Shown: in pieces, positions 1 through 12,500 of the stretch
How positions within the stretch are numbered: position 1 is the stretch's first letter
Layout: each line of letters starts with the position of its first letter
Source: Uropetala carovei
Lineage: Eukaryota; Arthropoda; Insecta; Odonata; Petaluridae
Direction: 5' to 3'
Length of the DNA: 64,000 nucleotides
Assembly (NCBI GenBank): GCA_036926305.1
Contig: JAXCHB010000177.1
Location: forward strand, 2,666,001-2,730,000
Notes under the pieces: model-generated
Database searches by the model: none
Told to the model about the DNA's origin: nothing
The model's input: only the letters and a program-made list of their open reading frames with translations
Made by a program: the position numbers and the translations under genes

Positions 1-1040
1 TCATTCGGCAGTCAGTTTTTTTAATTTACCGTCTAACTTGCGCATGCTGTCGGTTCTATTTTGTTCTGTCGGTAGGGTCACTGAACATCTTCCATTGTCG
101 GCGAAGGAAATTGTGTCTACAAATGAGGTCTCGTATATATTCTGGGAGTGGCGGGCTGTGATTGGTCACATCTGCGCTAGGTCGTGAGGCGACTTTTTTG
201 GCTTGCAACAAAATTGTATTGAATTCACCTATTTTTGCATCAATGTCTTGCATAGTAATTATGTTAGTAGGAGTCATTCGGGAGAAGGATCTGTTGACTT
301 CGTCTTTAAATTTATTCCACTGGATGGTTATTGGCGGGGTTTGAGTATGATAGGTAGGGGCTGTGGAAAGTAGCAGTAGGAGAGGGAGGTGATCTGAGGT
401 AAACTGGTTAATGACAGAGGTTGCTAGTCGGTGGGAGAGGTTTTTGGTTATGGAAAAATCTAAGATATCATGTTTGTAATCTGGGGAATAAGGGAAGTGG
501 GTGGGGCTGGAGGGAATTTCTAAGGAAATAAGGTGGGTTTGGGCGAATTTAAAGAGGAATTTCATGTTTTTATTGGTCGAGTTACAACTCCAAGTGGTGT
601 TTTTGTCATTCCAGTCCCCTGCTGCAATCACTGGCGTATCTTCTGAAAAATATTTTTGAGGGTGGTATGTGAAAGGGTTTTGGAGGGAGGATTATAAACT
701 GAAAAGACGTTGAGACGGCCTTTGGAAGTAGAAATGTTAATACCTATTAATTCTGTGCGATAACAATTGGGGATATTGACAATTGTATGGGAAATCTGGG
801 GTTTAATACGAATGGCAACCCCTTCCCCTCTTTGGGCATGATCATTACTATAGCACTTGTAATTTTTGAAGTACACATGTTCACCAACCTTGAGGTGCGT
901 TTCCTGCAATAAAACTATGTCCAGAGTTTCTTTTTCTAAAATATCGTTAAGTTCTGCTATTTTGTTTTGATACCGTTGGAGTTACAACTGATTATTGATA
1001 AGTATTTAAGATTATTTTTGTTAGTCGGTTTAATCGCCAT
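1..1040 (-). pseudogene. LINE ORF2 endonuclease fragment
   Basis: The ORF probably starts at the ATG at 1040-1038 (MAIKPTNKN...), 25 bases after the ORF1 stop. The frame must change near 965, where the reading moves into the ELNDILEKETLDIVLLQETH stretch typical of the endonuclease N-terminus, again near 650 just before the VIAAGDWND motif (metal/active-site GD.N), and again near 60. The SDHLPLLL motif (catalytic SDH) lies in the block 631-56. In the family this enzyme nicks target DNA for target-primed reverse transcription. Three frameshifts make it a pseudogene. It continues past the left edge of the window. Confidence 0.85.
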
Positions 1041-1064
1041 TTTCAATATTTCATAGCAGCTCTC

Positions 1065-2660
1065 CTAATATAAATGATTTTTTTCCTGGGGGGACGTTAT
1101 TTGAGACAACACACTATTAATAGAGAGGAACCAATTATACAGATCGGAAGATTTACTGGGAGAAGAGGTGAGATTAGTGGGCTGAGTAGGTAATGGGTCT
1201 AAAATTGGGCACTTATCCGAGCCATTAGTACACGAAGGATCAGCTGTGCCGGTATGATTTAAATGGGTTGGTTGAGGTGAGGTGGGATTTTGATAGTGGG
1301 TAGGCATATAATAGGGTTGGGGGGAGGGTAGGGAAGGGGATATTTGTAATTTGGTTGGTAGGAGGGGGGGGGGGTAGTAGGTAGGAGGATAGTGATATGG
1401 GAGGGGAGGAAATACTGTAGGGGAATGGGTAGGGGGTGGAGGAGTAGCCTGTAGATTTGATTGAGCTTGGTTTTTTGCTATTATTTCGCGCATTTTTAAT
1501 ACATGCGCGGGGCAGCCTTTATAACTAACAGGGTGCGTGCCCCTGCAGTTGGTGCAGCTGGGCGTATAGTTTTCTTTTGGCCTTTTACATTCACTTATAT
1601 GATGACCGTCCCCACACCTAACACACTTGGGACTTAACTTGCAGTAGTTCTTGGTGTGCCCCAGTTGCTGACAGTTGTGATACTGTACCGGATTATTTTT
1701 GGGTTTAAATGGGAAAATTGAGCAACCCGCTCCTACAAGGCTATGTATATCTAAAAAAAATTTATCAGATTTTTCCATCCTAACTTTAATAGTGGGGGAT
1801 GGGCGGGGCTCGGAATTTACGATTGAGAGGTTGTAAGTGTCAACTAAGGGGCGGGTGGTCATGAGGCGTTCTCTGTTGGAAACAACAAAACCTTTACTTG
1901 ATATATAAGCTTTTACATATTCTTAAGAGGTATTCATGGGGTTTCTTGCAATAACATATTCTAATAATTTATCCTGAGGGGACTGATAGGTGAAATATTT
2001 TACTTCTAGCTCATTTAAAAGGACTTTCGCTAATTTAAAATTGTCGATTATGACACATTTAATAAGGATTAATTTGGGGCCTGCCATATGAGCAATTGGG
2101 GCACAAGAAAATTTACCTTGGAGAGCTTTGTGGATCCTCTCCCAGTCCTCACTCCCATCTATTTTGATGGAGGGGATGGTAAAGGTTTTTGGTTCAGATG
2201 GCGGGTTTGGGGAGTTTTTAGCGGGAATGGCGGTCATCGGGGTTTCAGAGGAAGATGTCTCGGGATTGGTGGAGACAGAACTTGCTTGGGGAGTGAGGAC
2301 TGGATCGCCTTCTAAAATTACCTCGGCGTGTAAATGGCTAAACTTATTTCTAGATGGAATATCTACAGGGTGGGGAGTAAAATCACTCAGTTTGCGCTTA
2401 TGGCGCTGTAGAATATGTTGAAAATCCGTATTTTCAATATCATTACTTAAATCTACTGGATTACTAAAATTTACATTGTTAAAGCTATAATTGCCAATAT
2501 TGCTGTCAACCCGGGTTTTGAAGGTGGAATTACTCGCCATTTGAAGCGGTTGCTGCGGGGGCTGGGTGGAGGTTGGAGTTGTGGCGGTTTGGAGCGACAT
2601 CAGGGGTGGTTTGCTGACTGCCGGGGATGCATGGCGTGGTATCCTGGCTGGGGCTTGCAC
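1065..2660 (-). pseudogene. LINE ORF1, gag-like nucleic-acid-binding protein with one in-frame stop
   Basis: The blocks 2660-1923 and 1862-1065 are in the same frame, separated only by a TAA at 1925-1923 and about 19 codons without a Met, so this is one ORF of about 530 codons with a single nonsense mutation. The frame opens right after a stop at 2663-2661, so the true start is probably an internal ATG such as MSLQT or MASNS. The N-terminal half is Ser/Pro/Thr-rich. The C-terminal half has Cys/His knuckles (CQQLGHTKNYCKLSPKCVRC and CTNCRGTHPVSYKGC) followed by a Pro/Tyr-rich tail. Such gag proteins bind the element RNA and direct it to chromatin. No frameshift is needed, unlike ORF2. Confidence 0.85.
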
Positions 2661-3099
2661 TTAACTACACTACTATAAGACCTTGGTGGCTGGGGGAAGG
2701 GGTTGAAGTTAGGATAAAATGGGAAATTCTAATAAAGCTGGGGGGAGAAATTCTGGGGAGAATGGTTTTGGGGTGGATATTGGTTCCACACACTGGCTGC
2801 CACGGGGGAGCATCATCCCCCTGGCATCACGGGTGGCACTGCCATCACACAGTGCTACATGTCACTTTTGCCAATAGGCGATGATTATTACACATAATCC
2901 CCTAGCCTGGGCGGCTTGGTAATCCAGAGGTAACACAGTGTTACCATTCACAGTGTTACTAACACTGCGCATTCAGATTCTCGCACGCCTAGGCTCCTCC
3001 TCCTTCTTTCCTATTCGTTCGCTCAGTGTCTCGCCTCTGTCCACTTTCTCTTCTACCTCCTCCTCACTCACCAAGTTTGGCGGGAAAGGTGTGCGTGGA
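2661..3099. other. no gene seen; possible LINE 5' leader and flank
   Basis: There is no coding signal on either strand. The first part is G-rich on the plus strand and could be the 5' UTR of the minus-strand LINE. A short inverted pair around ggtaacacagtgttacc (2929-2945) is visible. Confidence 0.4.
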
Positions 3100-3615
3100 G
3101 TGGGAGCTAGAGGTCTGCACGGGCCCGGGCCTGGCCCTCGGGCTTCGGCACAGATGATGTTCGGGTCGGGTACAAATTGTGTTAATCAAATGCTATTTAG
3201 AACATTTCGGGCTTTTTTCGGGCCATTTTTTAAAAATTTAGTACGATCTTGCCGAGTGAAAAGGTTGGCAATGCTGCGTTGTGGCCTCTACTGCAGTCAA
3301 ACGTGGCACGTCAACACAGTGGGAATGGGGAATCACCGCCGTTCCCACAGTAGAGTTGTGCTTGTTTCTCAGTTAGCGCTCCGCATGCGGTGTGCCTGGT
3401 GCCGTGGTGGTGGTCTGTTGAGTATTCTGAGCAAGTGATTAATAATAGCTTTAATGTATATTTTTGTAATAGTTCTATTCAAACCAATCGTTAATGTGTC
3501 GTTTGATTAGTGTATATTACTTATTAATAGTGAATACAGACCGTTAATTTGTAGTTTAGTTTCTTAATGTTTGTTTACTTTTCAACTTATATACAAAAAC
3601 GACGTAGCCCTCATA

Positions 3616-4497
3616 ATGAATGTGGATCAAATCAAAGCTAAATTGAAAAGTGGAGATTATATTTTAGCAGTAAAATTGCATGCTAAAAGTGAGATTTGGG
3701 AATCATTTAAGGAAGTACAAGATGCAGCTACGAAAAAGAAAGTTGGTGCTGTTAAATGCATAAAATGCCAATCTATTTTCAGTTATTCTGCCACACAAAC
3801 AGGAGGTTCACATTTAAGTCGCCATTCTTGCAAATTCAGTGCTGGCCAAAGTAATATTGAAAAATTTATGCATCCATCATCTTCACATATACCGCAAAAA
3901 GTAAAGGACGAAGTGACTGAAGCTTGTGTCTTATTGTGTTGCAAGGATATTAGACCTTTTGGCGTTGTGACTGGTTCGGGGTTCGTAAATTATTCTTACT
4001 CCACTCACTCCATGGAAATTTGAATGTGAAAGAGTTATTACCACATCCTACTACAATTTCCCGCAATACGCAGAGAGAAGCTGAAAAGTTACGAACATTA
4101 CTTATCCCCATTATTCAGCCGTTAATTGATATGCGGCAGTGTAGTGCATCTACGGACATGTGGACTGATGATTATAAGCATTTATCCTACACGACACTGA
4201 CTTTGCACTATATTGATGAAAACTGGAAGCTGTGTTGTAAAGTATTGTTTACATGTAAATTCCCTGACGATCGTAAAACTGCCATTAATATCAGAAATGA
4301 TTTGAATCGTAGGCGTCTAAAATTGAGACTTAAGTCAGATACTCTCTCCATGCTAACTTTTGTCACTGATCAAGGAGCTAACTTTGTGTGCGCCCTTCAA
4401 CACTATGTCAGACTAAACTGCAGTTGTCATGTGATTAATACAATTCTCAGAAATACTTTCAAGGACGAATTCCTGGAAACAGCTCTAACCCAGGGTT
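3616..4497 (+). pseudogene. hAT (Hermes-like) transposase, N-terminal half
   Basis: I start it at the ATG at 3616 (MNVDQIKAKLKSGDYILAV). A BED-type zinc finger (KCIKCQSIF ... HLSRHSC) comes first, then a conserved KDIRPFGVVTGSGF segment. A frameshift between about 3980 and 4020 moves the reading into NVKELLPHPTTISRN. The first catalytic Asp is in SASTDMWTDDYKH and the second in FVTDQGANFV, followed by the CSCHVINTILRNTF region. The ORF stops at about 4497, where unrelated repeat sequence starting CAGGGTTGTTAAACG joins at 4491. The insertion domain, catalytic Glu and C-terminal dimerisation region are missing. In Hermes this protein cuts and pastes the element. Confidence 0.9.
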
Positions 4498-4770
4498 GTT
4501 AAACGAAACCGAACCCAAAGAATAGTTTCGGTTCGGAACGAAACTATATCTTTTCTCTTGCCATTTAGTTTCGGTTCGTAACGAAACTGTATGTTCCGTG
4601 ATGAGTTTAGTTCCATTCCGGAACGAAATTATTTAGTTGGAACGAAATATTTCGTTCCGGAACGGTTCCTTTTCTTGAATCGGTTCGGGTTCAAGTTGAG
4701 AGTTATTGGGAGATACGTTCAGTAGTTTCGTTCCAAGCAAACTGCACCATTATTCTGGTCGTGGGGCGGA
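4491..4770. repeat. palindrome-rich repeat with multiple GGAACGAAA motifs
   Basis: It begins CAGGGTTGTTAAACGAAAC, a hAT-MITE-like end, and holds at least five direct or inverted copies of the core TTCGGTTCGGAACGAAA / GGAACGAAATATTTCGTTCC. I could not find a matching right end or a copy of the adjacent 8 bases (4483-4490), so it may be truncated. Confidence 0.5.
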
Positions 4771-5085
4771 GAAGAGAGTGAGGTACTCGCATAGAGTAGA
4801 AGCCCGCAAATCATACGTGGCGCCTTAGGGGCTTAATTAGGCTTAATTTTATTATTCTATTGTAAGCCGTTTTAACACATTCAATATCTTCTTGGTTTTT
4901 TAGATCCATCCCCAATGGCCAACCGAAATTTCACTATTTTTTTAAATATCGTTTTTCCGGAAAAATTCGCACTAAATACAAACTAACCGATGAGCAAACT
5001 GACAAAAACTAAACTGAGGAACCGGCTTCCTACGAGGAGCCAATGTGCGACGCCGTCGCTTAACGGTACGGTTACGGGCCGTCCA
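4771..5085. other. no gene seen
   Basis: This is AT-rich, non-coding sequence inside hAT element 1 with no recognised motif. Confidence 0.4.
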
Positions 5086-5195
5086 TATATTACGTAAGAC
5101 GTTTGGGGGGAGGGGAGGTTCGGATGAGTCTTATGTTGTCTTACAAGGGGGGAGGAAGGGTCTACGATTGGTCTTACGTAAGATTTTACTTTAGC
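5086..5195. repeat. repeat with GTAAGAC/GTCTTAC inverted cores and G-rich stretches
   Basis: It begins GGGCCGTCCATATATTACGT and contains inverted copies of TTACGTAAGAC flanking two G-runs. It looks like the end of a DNA element family found in insects, but I cannot assign a superfamily from the sequence. Confidence 0.4.
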
Positions 5196-5524
5196 GAAAA
5201 CGCAGTTTGCATCCCAGAACAGTACTCTGAATGAAACGAATTTAACACCGCTAATGCGGCGCTCCAGCGATAGCAGGACTCACTGTCAGTCGAAGCGGGC
5301 GCCGATGCTCTGCCACATGGGGGCGCTGCACTTTTATTGCTGAGCTTTCTTGTACTCCCACCCCGCTCCCTGAGTCCCACTCTGCATGATGCACGTGCTG
5401 CAAGTTCCAACCTGACGCGAGCCGCTACCGGCAGACAGGAGTACTGCGCGAGGGTACCGCGGGTTTAAATGACTTACTTCCGCTGGAATGATGGGGTCTA
5501 GAGCAGATCTCTATAAAAGGCTCT

Positions 5525-5701
5525 TTGAAACTTTCAAGAATTGCCAAAACTCCACAACAAGCCCAGGAGGAGGCAAATGTCATCTGGCGAAGACCTAAAA
5601 CTGAATTTGGGAAGGATGGTATGGCATTTGAAAAAGACATTTACAGTAAAATTCAGCAACTGAATCAAGAAGCTACGAGGAGAAAAGCTACTCTCAAGAG
5701 C
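5525..5701 (+). other. unrecognised charged ORF fragment
   Basis: An open frame begins MKLSRIAKTPQQAQEEANVI and runs through a highly charged, probably helical stretch to KATLKSFF, then merges into repeat A, which is not coding. A TATA-like CTATAAAAGG lies at 5511-5520. The composition looks protein-like, but I do not recognise the family. It could be a transposon-protein remnant or chance. It lies in a locally GC-richer patch (5200-5520). Confidence 0.3.
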
Positions 5702-6371
5702 TTTTTTACTTTCTCATATGTAGTAATGGGAAAGTATTGTATTCATGAAAAAAATCGACTTCGAGATTTCAACGGAAATACATGTTTTGAGGTCCCTAGA
5801 ACACGTTTAGACTATTTTCGGAATGATGTCTCTGTGTGTGTGTGTGTTAGTGTGGGCGCTCTAACTCAAAAGGTACATAGCATATCGTTACCAAACTTCA
5901 TATATAACACTTTAACATGAGCACAAAGAACTGATTAGTTTTTGGACAATAGCGGATAATCGGAAGTCACGGTTTATTCGAAACCTGATTCGGTTTTTGC
6001 GATATTTCTTCGTTAGAACGTCATTATTGTATATACAATTCTAAACAAAAGTTATAGAGAATGTAATTTCCTGCAGTTTTCATTAGAAACAATTTTCTAT
6101 AGGAGTTATTGTTTAGGAGTTATTTATAAATAACCGGTTTTTCAGTTTCCGTTAAATATCTCCTTAACAACATCGTTATTGGTAATCTTCGTAAGGACCA
6201 AAGTTGTAGAGAATAATATTTCTTCCAAGTTTTTTTTTAAACTAATTTTCGTAGGACCATCCATTTCGGATATATTTCGCTTTTTCTCTTGAATCTTGAA
6301 TAATCCTCTTCTGTGAAATTAAATTAATGATTTTATCGCAGATAATTTTTTCGTTCAGCCTTAGCTTTTGC
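5702..6371 (+). repeat. repeat A copy 1
   Basis: This is a copy of the commonest repeat in the window. It opens with the imperfect palindrome TACTTTCTC...GGGAAAGTA, then AAATCGACTTCGAGATTTCA, a (TG)n tract, the CTAACTCAAAAGGTAC block, and GTTTAGGAGTTATTTATAAA. There is no transposase ORF. Confidence 0.8.
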
Positions 6372-6890
6372 TATATTTTGTATAATTTAAAATATAGGAT
6401 ATTAGAGCATAATTGGAGGAAATGTATATTTTTGTTTCAGTATAATAATTGTAATATTTTCAAAAATGAATTTTCCGGAGTGTAAACACATTAGTGATGA
6501 AATGGCATTTTTATTCGGACCATAAGATTTGCCAATGCATTTAGAAATAATTAAAGGTTTATAATCATAGCGCGTTACTGGTAGAAATATTCTCTCCTTT
6601 TCATTTTTTCCTTGCGCTACAATATTAAAATTGGGCAGTTTCATTCACTTAATATTTTCAACAACGCATTCGCCATTTGGAAGCATTGAATTTTACGTTT
6701 TACCGTCATAACTTTGGTACTTTTTTATTGTTGTACGTTATCTAATATATTTTCAACTTCACTTTATTATTAAGAAAGGCATTTTTTAAAAATGCGTTTA
6801 CGTTTGAAATACTTTGAAAGTTTTTAAACATACAAAGATACTTTATAAAAGGTATATGTTTACTGAAGAATGTACAAAATTTTTACGGTC
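6372..6890. other. AT-rich sequence, nothing recognised
   Basis: This is the part of hAT element 1 before its right terminal region. A minus-strand open frame at 6644-6402 has no recognisable motif and I do not call it a gene. Confidence 0.4.
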
Positions 6891-7305
6891 GGGCCGAATT
6901 TTGGCTAGTTTAAAATAATTCGTGCCTCGGGCCGGGCCTGGGTGCGAAAATGGGCTGAAGTCTCGGACCGGGCTTGGGCCTTAGATTTCGGCCCGTGCAG
7001 ACTTCTGGTGGGAGCACTCAGTGGCGAATACTGTTTTCAAGGCTCATCGTCTGACATGCAAGATTTTTTTAGTATTGAGAGATGGAGAATCAAGTTTAAC
7101 CATGATCAATCACGGATCTGTCTACGGGTCCGCTAATTATGATGATGACGTCACCATATTACCTCCATCGGAAATTTATCCCGCGATGTGATACTGTTGA
7201 CTTTGTATATTCGCCCTCTTCCTCACAGGTGCACAATTGCCGACCTAATATTCCTTCATGCGATTATGACTGGCCATTATCGCCCCAACGACATTTTACC
7301 GTTTT

Positions 7306-7955
7306 TACTTTCTCCATACGTAGTATAGGGAAAATATTGTGATCACGAAAAAAAAATCGACTTCGAGATTTCAACGGAAATACACGTTTTGAGGTTCCCA
7401 AAACACGTTTAGACTATTTTCGGAATGATGTGTGTGTGTGTGGATGGATGGATGTATGTGATTGTAGGCGTTCTCTAACTCCAAAAGTACTTGTCATATT
7501 AATACCAAATTTCATATATAACACTTTAGCATGAGCGCAAATATCTGATTAGTTTTTGGACAATAATGGGTAAACGGAAGTCGAGGTTTATTCGAAACCC
7601 GATTCGGTTTTTGCGATATTTCTCCGTTAAAACATCATTATTTAATATACAATTCTATACAAAGGTTATAGAGAATGTAATTTCCTACAACGTTTATTTG
7701 AAACAATTTTCCGTAGCAGTTATTGTTTAGGAATTATTTATAAATAATCGGTTTTTTCGGTTTCCGTCAAATATCTCCTTAGAAACGTCGTTATTGGTAA
7801 TCTTCGTGAGGACCAAAGTCGTAGAGAATAATATTTCTTCCAAGTTTTGTTTGAAACAAATTTTCGTAGAACCACGTAGCGGTGAATCTGTAAACATATT
7901 CAACATATAATTTACGGCATAAGGACGAATATTCTTCTACGATACGAAATAAATA
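7306..7955 (+). repeat. repeat A copy 2
   Basis: It has the same order of blocks as copy 1, with the terminal palindrome ACTTTCTCCATACGTAGTAT...AAA at 7306 and a (TG)n tract near 7430. The 3' end runs into a G-rich minisatellite. Confidence 0.85.
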
Positions 7956-8165
7956 TTTTGAGAGGGTAGTGGGATGGGGTGAGAGGGTAGTGGGATGGGG
8001 TGAAATGGTGGTGGGATAGGGGTGAGAGGTTTGTTGGATGGGAATGAGAGGTTTGTTGGATGGGAATGAGAGGGTTGTTGGATGGGAGTGAGAGGGTAGT
8101 GGGATGGGATTGAGAGGGTTGTTGGATGGTAGTGAGAGGGGTATGGGATAGGGGTGAGAGGAATG
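7956..8165. repeat. G-rich minisatellite, unit about 22 bp
   Basis: About nine diverged units of the type GAGAGGGTAGTGGGATGGGG follow in tandem. Variants alternate GTAGTGGGATG and GTTGTTGGATG. Confidence 0.9.
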
Positions 8166-9508
8166 AGAAGGAGAATAATGGGGGATGTTCTTTTGAATCC
8201 GTATGCCGCCGGCGACCAGAGGGCGCTTCAGGTACGCTTTAGCGAGGAAGGGGAGGTCCCATAATCCACCGGAAAGAGCGATGGTAATGGCTGGGGGAGA
8301 GTGTAGTGGGGAAGTTACTATATATTACTTTGGAAACGATATTTAATCCAGCCATCTGGGAATTATTATAACTTCTTTTGTTTGTCGTATATAGTTCTCT
8401 TACATAATACGCGAAAAAGATTATCCTCTTGATGTATCATCCGGTTGTCATAAATGTCTAGAGAAAATCATCCGTTAATTGCATTTCATTTCAATATATG
8501 TTTTCTGTTGTGTTTTGAAAATGCATAAGGATTCTCTACGACCTATGAAGGGTAAGGCATAACTGGGATTACTTGGAGCTTAAATTCTTATCCTGCGGAC
8601 CTGAATTAAATTTCTTGTTGGCCATCGTGTCGTCGTCGTTTGTGAGTATTCACTCTATCGAACTCTTGAGGAATCTGGTGAAATACGGCAAGTATCAGAA
8701 AGACGCGATGGATGAATTACAATGGATGGAGAATTCAATTTAGAAAATTATTGGACAGTGTAAGTAATAACTTCAAATAGTACTAAAATAGTATCTTGAA
8801 CTATAAGCCATGCGTTCCCAACCTGCGGCCCGCGGACTGAATGCGGCCCAATAATCAGTTTTATGAAGCCCACCGCAAGTGTTTCATAATTTTAAAAACT
8901 TTTTCCATTTTTCTGTTGATTCATGATCAATTTTCATCTAGCAAAATCTTTTGGAATATCTAACATTTAATCGGGATCCCTAAGTAAATATTTCTCAGTT
9001 CAAACAAGTTCTTTTTAACACCGTTTTTGACCATTTATCAAATTTCTAAGAGTGCATTCGATCATGATTTTTAATATTGAAATTTTAATCTTAAAAGCCC
9101 CTTTTTAACTCGATTATTACTCATATGGTGCCTAATAATCTATTAATAACTTCCGCTTTTACTTTAGTCCACTTTTCCGAAGCATTGGAAATTTCCACTA
9201 AGATAGTAATAGTGGAAGCAGCAACGTAGATAGACACGATCACGATAACACGTGACATCGATAACAAGATGGAATGTATGGAAATGTAACTTTTATGCGT
9301 GAGTGCGTACGACTATTCGCAAATGCGAAATTAGAGAAGGAGAAAATTTTGGAACTTGATCGGAAATCGGGAGACGTGTTTTATTCCCGGTAAGTTCTAA
9401 ACTTTTCGCATCCTCTTACTTCACTTATTTGACATCGATTGTTGGACAGAGATTTTTTTCCTAAGTCAGTCATAGAGGAATCACACCTGCGAAAGAAATT
9501 AGTTAGGA
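8166..9508. other. no gene seen; short hAT-end-like fragment at 8815-8870
   Basis: There are no convincing ORFs. The piece GTTCCCAACCTGCGGCCCGC (from 8814) resembles one end of vertebrate/insect hAT elements, but no partner end is visible. The rest is unannotated, probably intergenic or old repeat. Confidence 0.4.
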
Positions 9509-9516
9509 TGCATTGC

Positions 9517-12500
9517 CAGGCCCGTCTGAAGGGGGTGGCTGGGGGGGGGGGGGGGGTGGCCCCGCGCCTATATAGGGCCCTGCACCTACGAGGAACTCTA
9601 GTAGAGATATGCTCGATAAATTCTGCCTCGAAAATTCTCGTTCAAATTTGTTATTTCATATTCTCGATTACCAATAAAACCATTTTTTAAAAATAATTAG
9701 GTAATATTGCTTCTCAATGAATTCTTTGGAGAATCTCAAGAAACATGTCCTCTTGGGAATCCACGCAAAAAGTCGATACAATGCATGAACTTGGGGATAG
9801 AGGAGTCGGCAAGGCGACTGCATCGTCCATGAATTAGGAGAAAGCTATGTCCCTGCCTCCAAGACAGACATGTGGGCGTCATTTCGCAAAATTCGGCCTT
9901 TGAAAACATCTGGCAGACATCGACATAGACCCCGACAACGCCGTCTCCCGGGCATTCTTTCGGAGATCTTGCCTGCTTTTCCATATCCTAATTCCCTTCG
10001 AGAAAGGGAAGACATGCTTCACCACAATAAAATTCTTATCTTGCCTTCAACAAGGTCAATGCCACTTACAAAGTAAGAAGTGCCGCCTGAGCTTCGAGGC
10101 TCCCACCAGGAACCCCTGCAGACTCATTTCCCTTTCCCTAACGGGATTGTCCACCGAAAAATAGTGCAGAACGCGCATAGCGGCACTTCATCCGGGATAG
10201 TAGAATTCAGAAGGGATATGCGAAAAACCGAGGGTGGGGGCACAATTTTTCAGCCACATTCGGTTCGGTTTATTGCTTGCAGCTCTGGTGTCATTTTGGA
10301 ACTTAGGAGAACAGTGAAACGCATCTCCTCAGTTCTCCTAAAACTGTGGTAGAAGGAACATCAACTGTGAGAACGTTTTCTTGTGGCGTGTGAATCTTAT
10401 CTGCAAACAAAAGGGCACCTGGATTTATTAGACATCTTCATGAAGAATTTGACATTAACATAGAAGGTTAGTGCATTCATTTATATTATTTAATATTTCA
10501 GTATGCGTACTCATGGGCCATTTAAATTAATTTAGAATGCTATCTCTGTTAAATAGTGAACCTTTTATTCTTTGGAAGTTTTGGACGTAGTCTGGGAAAT
10601 GAGTTCAGCATTTTAGTTTTAAAGGTTAGTACCGATATCTCTTCATTATTGTAATATAAGAATATGATGCTCTTTTTATGCGACTTTTAAAATAAAATTC
10701 GCATATTTTATATTCATTAGTATCCCATCACGAAAAAATGAGTGCCTCCAGGGAGAGAGATATAGGAAGAAAATAGAAGAGTGGATCACAAAAAGGAAAA
10801 AGGGTGAAAGAAGTACAAGAACAATTGAAGAAACAAAACGGAACATTAAAAAAGTTCATCAAGACCTTTCCAGCGTTAAGTGACATCATATCGGGTAAAA
10901 GTGAAAGTAAAGCATTGATTTCTTCAGACGTAGGAATTGACGTGTCAACAAATAGTGACAATGAACAGCAATTTGCCAAACACGTTCATTTCGTTGTGAC
11001 TCCATCACCGAGTACGCCATCCTTTTCTTCCCGTGGTGTGAATAACATTTCCATAAATATTAGTCACAGTCACCTTGCTGTAAGCTCTGAAAATTTTAAT
11101 TTTACGTCAGACCCCGGTACATGGCCTACATTTATTACTCCTTATAGGGATCTTTAAGTAGAAATGGGTCCGAAGTACACTGAAGAAAAAATGAGGAATT
11201 ATCCACGCAACTCAGAGCACAGATGCTTTTCTGACTACCATTTTTATAGGATTTTAAAAATTGGGGAGAAAGTGAGAAGGACGTGGTTGATTTATTCTGA
11301 AGAAAAAGATGTCGTCTTTTGGTTCTGCTGTAAACTGTTTCCATCATCAGAGTCAAAGTCGGCATTGGCGTCTGAGGGGTTTAGTCAATGCCAAGTACTA
11401 TTCTATTATTCTGGATTGTACTCCAGATGTGAGCCACAAAGAGCAAATGTCAGTAATTCTAAGAATAGTTCACATTGAAAACAGAAATGTAGAAGTAGTT
11501 GAACACTTCATAAACTTTCTTGAAGTCACAGACACTACAGGAAAAGGACTTAGCCAAGCTCTACTGAAAGAATTGGATGATACAGGAATTTCATTGAAAT
11601 ATCGCAGAGGGCAAGGGTATGATAACGGTGCGAATATGAAAGGTCATGAACAAGGAGTTCAAGCATGAATTTTAAGTTTAAATTATAATGCTTTTTCCAT
11701 GCAATGCGGAGCACACAACTTAAATTTGGTTCTTAGTGATATGGCTCGTTCCTGTCCACGAGCGGTGTCATTTTTAGGTACAATTCTAAGATTGTATACT
11801 TTATTCGCAGCTTCACCGGCAAGATGGAGTATCTTAAAGAATTATACAGATATATCTCTAAAACCCTTGTCTAGCACTAGGTGGGAGTCCCAACTCGAAA
11901 GCATAAAAGCTGTACACTTTCATTTACCAAAATAAAAAATGCTTTACTTAAGATAGCTGAAGTTTGTAATGATCCGAAGACAAAAAACGAGGAAAATTCA
12001 CTCCTTTCCCATGAATTAAACATTTGAATTTATTTTATCTGTTATTGTTTGGTGTGACATATTACTAACTGTAAATAAAGTAGGTAAGGTTCTACAATCT
12101 GCTCAAATTCCGTTGGATATTGCAGTTAAACATCTGGATGCTTTGAAGTCATCATTAAATATATACAGAAATGAAGGGTTTAATCAAGCCGTATCAGTAG
12201 CCGAAACAGTCGCCAATGATATGTCAATTGATATAGAGTTTTCTAAAAATGTAAAAAGGAGACATTCTGATTGCGCAAGAGAGGACGATGCACAGGAAAA
12301 CTCGAAGAAGAGGTTTAGAATGGATTTCTTTCTGCGAGTGATAGACGTAGCACTAACCTCTCTGTCGTGGCGTTTTGATCAGTACAGTGAGTACATTTCT
12401 AGATTTGGTTTCATGAACAGCATAAGCCAAATTAAAAATTGGGATTTATCTAATTTACAGAGAGTCTGCTGCGATATAGAGAAAGTTTTGAAGGATGAAG

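Larger units (their letters stand above)
1..2690 (-). mobile_element. jockey-like non-LTR retrotransposon (LINE), 3' part cut off by window edge
   Basis: Read on the minus strand this holds, in order, a gag-like ORF1 (2660 to 1065) and the start of an ORF2 with an apurinic-type endonuclease (1040 to 1). The order, the triple CCHC knuckles in ORF1 and the endonuclease motifs in ORF2 fit the jockey superfamily. The reverse transcriptase and 3' tail lie beyond base 1. The 5' limit is not sharply visible; I place it near 2690. The copy is broken by one stop in ORF1 and several frameshifts in ORF2, so it is inactive. Confidence 0.85.
3108..7007 (+). mobile_element. hAT element 1, Hermes-like, with exact 8-bp target duplication
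   Basis: The left end TAGAGGTCTGCACGGGCC (3108-3125) and the right end, reverse complement CAGAAGTCTGCACGGGCC (7007-6990), are inverted repeats. They are flanked by an identical 8-bp GTGGGAGC at 3100-3107 and 7008-7015, the hAT hallmark. The interior holds the N-terminal half of a Hermes-type transposase (3616-4497); the C-terminal half is gone. Other repeats fill the rest (4491-4770, 5086-5195, repeat A 5702-6371). The 3.9-kb span is therefore composite and inactive. Confidence 0.85.

Noticed and set aside
2627..2884. Plus-strand ORF opposite the LINE 5' region
   Set aside because: Trp/Gly/His-rich composition without motifs; antisense shadow of the LINE.
4491..7000. Right end of the CAGGGTTGTTAAACG element nested in hAT element 1
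   Set aside because: No reverse CAGGGTTG end followed by CTCTAACC was found, so an insertion cannot be delimited.
9736..10352. Three moderate ORFs within hAT element 2
   Set aside because: No recognisable motif, no splice signals linking them, and they overlap on opposite strands; probably noncoding filler before the transposase.
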